Origin: CANHEE01 sp043777755
GTDB lineage: Bacteria > Bacteroidota > Bacteroidia > Chitinophagales > Saprospiraceae
NCBI GenBank assembly: GCA_043777755.1
Contig: JAYWHK010000056.1
Span: 1 to 13,055 of the forward strand
Direction: 5' to 3'
DNA: 13,055 nucleotides
Positions 8,801 to 13,055 of this stretch are shown in pieces (position 1 is the first letter of the stretch; every line of letters starts with the position of its first letter). The translations under genes and the position numbers were made by a program. Below the pieces are notes generated by a model that saw only the letters and a program-made list of their open reading frames with translations, was not told the origin of the DNA and ran no database searches.

Positions 8801-9400
8801 AAATTCTACGGCAAAACGCAGCAATACTTCATTGACTTTCTCTTGGTCAGGAAGATTATGACGCTGTAATTCTATATAATAATCTTCGCCAAACAAATCC
8901 AACCACCATTTGAAGCATTTGCGAGCAGCATCTTCCCCTTTGGTCAAAATCATTTGTGGTACTTCTGCTCCCAAACAACAAGTCGTCGCAATCAAACCTT
9001 TGTGGTATTGCAAAACCAATTCTTTGTCAATACGAGGATATTTTCCGTATTGCCCTTCAATAAAACCCAAGGAGCAAAGTTTGGTAAGATTTCGGTAGCC
9101 TTCAGCGTTTTTTGCTAAAAAAAGTTGATGATAGCGTTTGTCTCTTAGTTCTTTTGAGAATTGCTTTTTGTGCCTATCTTCTACCAAATAAAATTCACAG
9201 CCAACAATCGGTTTCACGTCGCCATTGTACTTGGCAGACTCTGCCACAAATTGGAAAACACCGAACATATTTCCATGGTCAGTGATAGCCAATGCTTTCA
9301 TGCCATCTTTGTGTGCCTTTTTATAAAGGTCACCAATGTTGGCAGCTCCATCAAGGAGCGAGTATTGTGTATGAACGTGAAGGTGTGCGAAATTTGGCAT
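5831..9400 (-). CDS. dnaE: DNA polymerase III alpha subunit (DnaE)
   Basis: This is the catalytic subunit of the chromosomal replicase. The 1189-residue product has the DnaE1 layout: an N-terminal PHP domain (about 1-225), the palm/fingers polymerase core (about 330-800), a helix-hairpin-helix region (about 855-915) and an OB fold (about 1024-1105). GPGRGSAAGS (373-382) and PDIDTDF with Asp415 and Asp417, plus Asp590 in KMDFLGL, correspond to the three catalytic aspartates known in E. coli alpha. QNSLF at 952-956 sits where the beta-clamp binding motif is expected. The PHP domain keeps its metal ligands (His8, His10, Asp17, His42, Glu69, His91, Asp209, His211). The ATG at 9400 gives the normal family start, MPNFAHLHVHTQYSLLDG. 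A -7 box at 9536-9543 could drive it, with repeat copy B lying in its leader. Length is ordinary and nothing is broken. Confidence 0.98.
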   Translation of the reverse strand: MPNFAHLHVHTQYSLLDGAANIGDLYKKAHKDGMKALAITDHGNMFGVFQFVAESAKYNGDVKPIVGCEFYLVEDRHKKQFSKELRDKRYHQLFLAKNAEGYRNLTKLCSLGFIEGQYGKYPRIDKELVLQYHKGLIATTCCLGAEVPQMILTKGEDAARKCFKWWLDLFGEDYYIELQRHNLPDQEKVNEVLLRFAVEFNVKVICSNDSHYVNQEDSNAHDILLCINTGEKQATPKWEDYSDEGGSQKGRRFAFPNDQFYFKTQAEMGKIFADVPQALDNTLEIVDKVEVLKLKQDILLPNFEIPQGHLTQDDYLRHITYEGAKNRYKDITPEVEERLNFELHTVKTMGFAGYFLIVADFIKAGRDLGVFIGPGRGSAAGSAVAYCIGITNIDPIKYQLLFERFLNPDRKSMPDIDTDFDDEGRQKVIDYVVDKYGKQQVAQIVTYGTMAAKMSIKDVARVMDLPLQESNALAKLVPDKPGTNLNRVLFAPLEGEKSLKEKEGYQPEDIENIKKLREIYKGTDMAAAVLKEAATLEGSVRGTGVHAAGIIIAPKDLTEIIPVCTAKDSDLLLTQYEGSIIEDAGVIKMDFLGLKTLTIMRDALKMIEENHGVKIEIDEIPLDDQKTYDLYQKGETNATFQFESPGMQKHLINLKPDKFADLIAMNALYRPGPIEYIPNFIARKHGREKVAYDLPAMEEYLGETLGITVYQEQIMLLSQKLANFSKGDADVLRKAMGKKQKAVLDKMKGQFVEGATKNGHPKDKLDKIWTDWEAFAAYAFNKSHSTCYAFVAYQTAYLKAHYPNEYMASVLTHNQANAEKIIFFLEECRRMGLAVKGPDVNESSINFSVNKRGHIRYGLGALKGVGEAAIDNMISNRKEKGHYKDIFDFMQRQNLRTVNKRVMESLAYAGAFDGFEDIDRAQYFAASDKYETYIEHLTKWAGAYQTQVDSTQNSLFGAFADSISVAKPPVPKVEKWALITKLEKEKEVTGIYLSGHPLDDFRLEVDSFTTSTLDNLPNMQGKSEKVKIAGFVTGADHRISQKGTGWGRFTMQDYTGNLEVTLFSEDYQKFKFLLEPGAALFLVGAWEKRWNSEEWSFKLQEVKQLAGIGASMTQSITAKIPIDNITNDMIDGLDELCKQFRGKHDFKVQLIDFTNKNAMHFIIGKQKVNAAENEFVQGLDKLGIEWKLN

Positions 9401-9402
9401 AG

Positions 9403-9515
9403 TTAAGTAGTCCTAAGTCAATAAGTCACAAGTCCAAAGTCTTCTAACTCATTGATTTACAATGTTTTTACAGTATTTTAAAATGTCGATTATTTCAGTC
9501 GAGGTATTTAGTACA
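9403..9515. repeat. Direct repeat copy B, in the dnaE leader
   Basis: This is the 113-base partner of the repeat at 5699-5803. The 26-base exact core lies at 9477-9502 and the 19-base exact block at 9445-9463. The left part carries four AAGTC units starting at 9415, 9423, 9430 and 9437 (spacing 8, 7, 7), against two in copy A, so much of the length difference is in the heptad tract. It begins two bases upstream of the dnaE start codon, so any dnaE message starting at the -7 box near 9540 would carry it. Confidence 0.85.
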
Positions 9516-9535
9516 TTTTTTAATTTTTGAGGTGA

Positions 9536-9543
9536 CAAAGTTA
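9536..9543 (-). promoter_or_regulatory. Probable dnaE -7 promoter box
   Basis: The minus strand reads TAACTTTG, matching TAnnTTTG exactly. It lies 25 bases past the lipoprotein stop codon and about 135 bases before the dnaE ATG. No well-spaced -33 TTTG is seen; the nearest candidate, at 9574-9577, is 30 bases away. Use of this box would give dnaE a leader of about 130 bases that includes repeat copy B. Confidence 0.45.
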
Positions 9544-9568
9544 CAAATTTTTTAAGAAAAAATTTTTT

Positions 9569-9973
9569 TTATTCAAAAACTTCTAATTCATCTTGGCTTA
9601 AATCCACCAACCATTTGCCATTTATTTTTTTTGCTAAATAAGTATCTTGATAGGAAGTGGAATCTTCGGGCATTGTGTAAATGCAATCGCAAGCAGCACT
9701 ATCACCATTGATTTTACAACGAACACTTTTGAATGTGATAGGATAAACCATCGAATCGCCCGTTTCTGTAATCGCTTTATTTTTATCAAGCCATTTGATG
9801 GCACGAGCTGTACTGAATTGCTTGGCAGCCTCAAATTGGCTTGAATCCACCAAGCCTTGCCATTTTTCGATAACGCCTTCGGGTGTTTCCAAACGATTGA
9901 AAGCTAAATCGTTTTTACAAGCAAAAATACTTAGCAATAAAACTACAATAAAAAAGAAATTTGTCCTTTGCAT
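9569..9973 (-). CDS. Small lipoprotein with a DUF4878/NTF2-like domain
   Basis: This is a 134-residue predicted lipoprotein of unknown function. The N-terminus has a short polar start, a hydrophobic stretch (FFFIVVLLLSIFA) and a lipobox LSIFAC, so Cys19 would be the lipidated residue after cleavage. The mature part begins with TPEGVIEKWQGLVDSSQFEAAKQF and ends with a YLAKKINGKWLVDLS strand; this pattern of an N-terminal helix pair followed by strands resembles the NTF2-like fold of DUF4878 proteins, common as small lipoproteins in Bacteroidota. The family assignment is by pattern only. It is on the same strand as dnaE, 168 bases upstream, and has its own TAnnTTTG box 16 bases before the ATG. 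It is transcribed divergently from the S24 repressor. Two further Cys (CDC, about residues 95-97) are present in the mature part. Confidence 0.8.
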   Translation of the reverse strand: MQRTNFFFIVVLLLSIFACKNDLAFNRLETPEGVIEKWQGLVDSSQFEAAKQFSTARAIKWLDKNKAITETGDSMVYPITFKSVRCKINGDSAACDCIYTMPEDSTSYQDTYLAKKINGKWLVDLSQDELEVFE

Positions 9974-9989
9974 GATTTGAATTTTTTTG

Positions 9990-9997
9990 CAAAATTA
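9990..9997 (-). promoter_or_regulatory. Bacteroidota -7 promoter box for the lipoprotein gene
   Basis: The minus strand reads TAATTTTG, an exact match to TAnnTTTG, ending 16 bases before the ATG at 9973. This is almost the same geometry as at the MATE gene (15 bases), which supports both calls and implies a leader of only about 10 bases. No -33 TTTG at normal spacing is seen. Confidence 0.55.
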
Positions 9998-10006
9998 AGT
10001 ATTTAT

Positions 10007-10030
10007 GTTTAAAAAAATGGTGTTTTAAAC
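10007..10030. promoter_or_regulatory. Inverted repeat in the divergent promoter region, possible operator
   Basis: GTTTAAAA (10007-10014) and TTTTAAAC (10023-10030) form an 8-bp perfect inverted repeat around an 8-base centre. It lies just upstream of the lipoprotein -7 box and about 150 bases before the S24 repressor start. Repressors of this type usually bind symmetrical sites near their own promoter, so it is a candidate operator. The sequence is very AT-rich, so the symmetry could be chance. Confidence 0.3.
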
Positions 10031-10076
10031 AAAATGAATAAAAAATATTATTTTTTTTAAAAATATTTTAAAAATT

Positions 10077-10108
10077 TTTGTTTATATAAATTAAATGTTT
10101 TATCTTGT
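10077..10108 (+). promoter_or_regulatory. Weak promoter candidate for the S24 repressor gene
   Basis: A TTTG at 10077-10080 is followed after 20 bases by TATCTTGT (10101-10108), which departs from TAnnTTTG at its last bases. The spacing fits the -33/-7 arrangement better than the other promoters in this window, although the -7 box is imperfect. If used, transcription would start near 10115, downstream of the ATG at 10095, so translation would have to begin at 10161 or 10185. Confidence 0.35.
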
Positions 10109-10184
10109 GCCAAATTTCAATGAACTTAATTTAATCACTCAAATAAAATACCTTTCAAACATGATTACTGAGGAAAGATTAAAA

Positions 10185-10889
10185 ATGAATGAACGCTTCG
10201 TGAAAGTTTTTAATATGTTAGTGGATCGAGGCGATATTGTTATGAATGACCGTGATGGTCGAGGAATAGGTGATTTTGCAGCAAAAATCATCGGAAACCG
10301 TGGTTATGGACACATTATCAGGGCTTTTTTGAATGCAGAAGACAAGCGTGTTGTGGATTATCACCATGTAAAATCTTTGTGCCGCCATTATGGTGTTAAT
10401 GAAAATTACATCACAAAAGGAACAGGTACACCATTCGGAATTGACCTTCCCGTAGCGGATATTGCCTTGGATTCCCTTGGGATTAAACCAAACATTATGT
10501 TTACTTCTGCTCGTGCATTTGCTGGAGACACCATCGGTGCGGAGGCTTCAGAAGATATGCAGTACTTTGGTATTCCAGGTATTAGCGGAGGTGAATGGGT
10601 TTCTTTTACAATTGATGGCAATAGTATGGATCCTGTTATCAAAGATGGTGACGTTGTTATTTGCCGTAAAATTGAAAGCATCAACGACATCAAAGAAAAT
10701 GACATTTATGCTGTAAAAAGTAATGGCAAACTTTGGGTAAAACACGTACAACCCATCCGCAATCTAAAAAAACGTGTTGTTTCACTTCGTATGATTTCTG
10801 CCAATTATTTAGAATATAGTCCTTTCGAGGAAGATGTTAATGAATATACACAACTTTTTAAAGTGATGAAACGTATCAGCGCACTTTAA
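10185..10889 (+). CDS. S24-family (LexA/CI-like) transcriptional repressor with XRE-type helix-turn-helix
   Basis: This is a 234-residue DNA-binding regulator with a self-cleaving peptidase domain. Residues about 27-77 (DFAAKIIGNRGYGHIIRAFLN through YGVNENYITKG) fit a diverged XRE helix-turn-helix ending in the GTGTPFG that closes such domains. The C-terminal half is an S24 domain: GNSMDP with nucleophile Ser147, VKHV with general-base Lys186, and an Ala113-Gly114 pair 34 residues before the serine. In LexA the Ala-Gly cleavage site is 35 residues before its serine, and the Ser-Lys interval is 37 against 39 here. All parts needed for cleavage triggered by RecA-DNA or another signal are therefore visible. 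ATGs at 10095 and 10161 would add 30 or 8 residues with no family similarity; 10185 matches the usual opening (MNERFVKVF) and has GAGGAAAG upstream. Targets are unknown; self-control and control of the divergent lipoprotein or the next gene are inference. Confidence 0.85.
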   Translation: MNERFVKVFNMLVDRGDIVMNDRDGRGIGDFAAKIIGNRGYGHIIRAFLNAEDKRVVDYHHVKSLCRHYGVNENYITKGTGTPFGIDLPVADIALDSLGIKPNIMFTSARAFAGDTIGAEASEDMQYFGIPGISGGEWVSFTIDGNSMDPVIKDGDVVICRKIESINDIKENDIYAVKSNGKLWVKHVQPIRNLKKRVVSLRMISANYLEYSPFEEDVNEYTQLFKVMKRISAL

Positions 10890-11194
10890 AAGTTTAGATA
10901 TTTAGATATTGGATATTAAGAATATACGCAATAAAAGAGATTTTTGAATTTTACATTCTTGTAAAATATTGATTATCAGAAGTTTGTAATAGATTAATAT
11001 CCAATAAGTGTATGGACAAAATAAACACATAGAAACATAGTACACATAGTACATTGATTTTCAATACTATGTGTACTATGTTCCTATGTGTTTAATATTA
11101 AATAATTTTGTCTTATTACTTAACTAATATCAATTAGGTACACAAAACTTTTATCTACATTTTTTCCTTTTTTAACAAAACACAGAGTACGCCT
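10890..11194. other. Spacer between the two S24 genes, rich in inverted repeats
   Basis: No gene is seen in these 305 bases. They hold a 13-bp perfect inverted repeat (10907-10919 with 10994-11006), a 7-bp stem inside it (10948-10954 with 10961-10967, six-base loop), and a long hairpin at 11023-11093 listed separately. That hairpin is itself bracketed by GACAAAAT/ATTTTGTC (11015-11022 and 11105-11112). A frame continuous with the next gene is open only back to a stop at 11135-11137 and has no earlier start codon. Confidence 0.75.
11023..11093. repeat. Long near-perfect hairpin with ACATAG/CTATGT units
   Basis: The outer 10 bp (11023-11032 with 11084-11093) pair perfectly. After one mismatch, 18 more bp (11034-11051 with 11065-11082) pair perfectly. 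After a two-base bulge, TTGA/TCAA closes a three-base loop. That is about 32 pairs in 71 bases. Each arm contains repeated ACATAG units (11027-11032, 11035-11040 and 11044-11049 on the left). It would form a very stable cruciform or RNA hairpin. It has no T run directly after it, so it is not a textbook terminator, though it may still stop transcription between the two S24 genes. It may be one member of a dispersed repeat family or a repressor binding array. Confidence 0.85.
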
Positions 11195-11593
11195 ATGTTT
11201 GTGCCTAATCTATTCAGTAATGTGGAAGCATTCACTGGCAAAACTTCTATTGAAGATAATGAAGCCTTGAAAATCCCTGGCATGAACGGCTCGTTTATGG
11301 CTTTCTATATTGCGAGTGATAGTATGGCACCTACGCTTGTATGTGGTGACATGGTGATGTGTACAGCTATCGAAAACCTTAACGAATTATCGGATAATCA
11401 AATTTGCGCTGTCATTATTGGCAACAATGCTTTTGTACGTCGCATCAGAAGGGTTTTAGATTTTTATGGAAACGTTACACATTTACAACTTTTTACAGAA
11501 AATTCTAATCAATTTGCTTTTTCTACTTATGATATTAAAAATATCAGTAAAATTTTAAAAGTCAGTAACCGTATGTCTTCTATTGGCGACTAA
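11195..11593 (+). CDS. Stand-alone S24-like domain protein, no HTH, catalytic Lys replaced by Arg
   Basis: This 132-residue protein aligns along its whole length with the C-terminal half of the S24 repressor upstream. It has a FTGK segment (13-16) where the repressor has FAGD, then IPGMNGSFMAFYIASDSMAP with Ser43 in the nucleophile position, then GDMVMC matching GDVVIC, and AFVRRI where the repressor has LWVKHV. The general-base lysine is thus Arg82, and the Ala-Gly cleavage pair is Thr-Gly, so self-cleavage is unlikely. No DNA-binding domain precedes it: the frame is closed by a stop 58 bases upstream, and ATG 11195 is the first start after that stop. Size is like UmuD, but no umuC follows and the UmuD catalytic pair is incomplete. 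It could dimerise with the full repressor and modify it; that is inference. The next gene begins 84 bases downstream on the same strand. Confidence 0.8.
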   Translation: MFVPNLFSNVEAFTGKTSIEDNEALKIPGMNGSFMAFYIASDSMAPTLVCGDMVMCTAIENLNELSDNQICAVIIGNNAFVRRIRRVLDFYGNVTHLQLFTENSNQFAFSTYDIKNISKILKVSNRMSSIGD

Positions 11594-11677
11594 ATACTCT
11601 CCTAAAAAACTGACAATCAATTAACAATACATGGCAAACTATTTGCTGCAATGATAGGATAGAAAACACACAACATC

Positions 11678-13055
11678 ATGCGCAATTGTTACTACACTTT
11701 TGTTATGGGCATTTCACTGCTCGTACCACGCTCTTTTTGGGCGCAATCCAACAGCATTTCAACAAATTCCATTTCAACAAATACAGTATTCTCTAAACCT
11801 GCGATGTCCTTATTGGATTTGGCTAAACGCTCTCGTGCAGAAGGGAAAAGTCAAGATGCCTTAGTACAGTTAGATGCTGTTTTACAATTGGACATTGAAA
11901 ATTGTGAAGCATATACAGAACGGGCTTTGATACAGACAACGCTCAACGAGTCTTGGCTGGCACTGAATGATTTTGCGAAAGCCCTTGAAATTTGTCCTAA
12001 TGAAGCCTATATTTATACAGAACGAGGCAATTTGTTGTATTCGCTCAACCGTTTCGAGGAAGCGAGTAAAGATTTTCATCAATCTATATCCATCAATCCA
12101 AATTTAGCAAAAACACATTATTTGCTGGGGCAGTGCTTTTCTAATGAAAAAAAATACGATTTAGCATTGGAGTCTTACAATAAAGCCGTCGCTTTGGATT
12201 CGTCTTATGCGATGATTTTTAACAATCGAGGTGTTGTAAAGTCGCTTTTAGGTGACATGGAAGGTGCTATTGGTGACTATGACAAAGGTATTGGATTGGA
12301 TTCTGCAAAAATCATTTTGTATCAAAATAGGGCAAGGGCAAATCTGCAATTGGCAAATTTTGGAACAGCTGTAAAGGATTTTTCAGAAGCGATTCATTTA
12401 AGTCCTGACGAAGCCGAACTTTACTATCAGAGAGGTATTTTGAAACGAATGTTTGGTGATTATGAAGGCTCAATTGTGGATATAAATGATGCAATTCGGC
12501 TTTCTGAAGATGAAAAAGCAACGTACTTTCTGCAAAGAGGTCTGACATATTACCATTGGCGAAAAATGCCACTCTCTTTGAATGATTTGAATAAATCGTT
12601 GGCGATTGACGAGCATTTAGCGGAAGCCTTTTATTACAAAGGTTTGTTTTTCAAGTATATCAATGATACAAAATCAGCATTGGATTTTTTGGGAAAATGT
12701 ATTGAAAATGATTCAAAATACATTGCGGCATACAGCGCAAGAGGTGATATTTTTTACAGAAGTGGAGATTTTGCAGCAGCTGCGGCTGATTATAGTAAAA
12801 TAATTGGAGCTTATCCTGATGATGATGTGGCTTATATGGGGCGTGCAAATGCTTATCGAAATTTAGGGAAATATAAAGATGCAATTGACGATTATACAGA
12901 AGCAATTCGTTTTGCAAGCCATAACGACCAAGCCTTTCATGGTCGTGCAATGTCAAAATTTCAGACAGGTGCGTTTAAAAGTGCTTTGAATGATTTTGGA
13001 AAAGCCATAGAATTAAATCCAATGAAAGAAACCTATTTCAATCGGGCTTTTGCTC
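11678..13055 (+). CDS. Secreted tetratricopeptide-repeat (TPR) protein, 3' end outside the window
   Basis: This is an open frame of 459 codons with no stop before the window ends, so the protein is incomplete. The start ATG is the first after an in-frame stop at 11660-11662. Residues 1 to about 23 form a signal peptide (Arg2, hydrophobic YTFVMGISLLVP, likely cleavage near FWAQ), placing the protein in the periplasm or at the outer membrane. After a Ser/Thr/Asn-rich stretch (24-38), the rest is about twelve 34-residue TPR units from about residue 43, with recurring small residues and P/D at unit ends (for example AIDDYTEAIRF and ALNDFGKAIELNP). TPR arrays are protein-protein scaffolds. The truncated C-terminus may carry another domain, so no specific role can be given. 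It may be read with the S24-like gene 84 bases upstream. Confidence 0.9.
   Translation, partial: MRNCYYTFVMGISLLVPRSFWAQSNSISTNSISTNTVFSKPAMSLLDLAKRSRAEGKSQDALVQLDAVLQLDIENCEAYTERALIQTTLNESWLALNDFAKALEICPNEAYIYTERGNLLYSLNRFEEASKDFHQSISINPNLAKTHYLLGQCFSNEKKYDLALESYNKAVALDSSYAMIFNNRGVVKSLLGDMEGAIGDYDKGIGLDSAKIILYQNRARANLQLANFGTAVKDFSEAIHLSPDEAELYYQRGILKRMFGDYEGSIVDINDAIRLSEDEKATYFLQRGLTYYHWRKMPLSLNDLNKSLAIDEHLAEAFYYKGLFFKYINDTKSALDFLGKCIENDSKYIAAYSARGDIFYRSGDFAAAAADYSKIIGAYPDDDVAYMGRANAYRNLGKYKDAIDDYTEAIRFASHNDQAFHGRAMSKFQTGAFKSALNDFGKAIELNPMKETYFNRAFA

Noticed and set aside
9403..9450. AAGTC heptad tract considered as a phage attachment site or IS end
   Set aside because: No integrase, transposase or target-site duplication is visible, and the segment between the two copies is the essential dnaE gene, which is not plausible cargo.
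11023..11093. Repeated ACATAG/CTATGT units considered as a CRISPR array
   Set aside because: The units are 6-7 bases, packed into one palindrome, with no regular 20-40 base spacers and no cas genes in the window.
11195..11593. The short S24 protein considered as UmuD
   Set aside because: The catalytic lysine is arginine, no Ala/Cys-Gly cleavage pair is present, and no umuC-like polymerase follows.
11195..11593. The short S24 protein considered as a frameshifted remnant of a full repressor gene
   Set aside because: The 300 bases upstream encode no recognisable HTH in any frame and consist mainly of inverted repeats, so no broken N-terminal half is present locally.
12312..12956. Two minus-strand frames (86 and 98 codons) opposite the TPR gene
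   Set aside because: The plus strand is open for 459 codons with clear 34-residue TPR periodicity; the minus-strand products are Leu/His/Gln-rich reverse readings with no family resemblance.

Overview
The window looks like chromosomal DNA from an AT-rich member of the Bacteroidota, probably Cytophagales-like. This rests on several things: copies of the Bacteroidota promoter core TAnnTTTG ahead of genes, little use of Shine-Dalgarno sites, an OmpA protein with thrombospondin type 3 repeats, a short NTF2-like lipoprotein, and very AT-rich spacers. No tRNA, rRNA, CRISPR array, transposase or phage structural gene was seen. The genus cannot be fixed from the sequence alone.

Layout, left to right: a hairpin that could stop transcription both ways (about 17-47); a MATE-family efflux transporter on the minus strand (107-1441); a long AT-rich divergent spacer (1442-2114); a large OmpA-family outer-membrane protein on the plus strand (2115-4289) followed by two hairpin terminators; then a minus-strand block made of an FtsX/MacB-type ABC permease with a His-rich loop (4422-5645), DNA polymerase III alpha subunit dnaE (5831-9400) and a small lipoprotein (9569-9973). 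A plus-strand block follows: an S24 (LexA-like) repressor (10185-10889), a stand-alone S24-like domain with no DNA-binding part (11195-11593), and a secreted TPR-repeat protein that runs off the right edge (11678-13055).

Most genes are housekeeping or envelope functions (drug/cation export, peptidoglycan anchoring, replication) and do not form one pathway. The accessory-looking part is the right third. There, a repressor with all the residues needed for self-cleavage sits beside a shorter relative that keeps the catalytic serine but has arginine where the catalytic lysine should be and has no helix-turn-helix. The spacer between the two is full of nested inverted repeats. Separately, dnaE is flanked by two direct copies of a roughly 105-113 bp repeat containing AAGTC heptads. 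The repressor pair and the two repeat families are the points most worth a second look.
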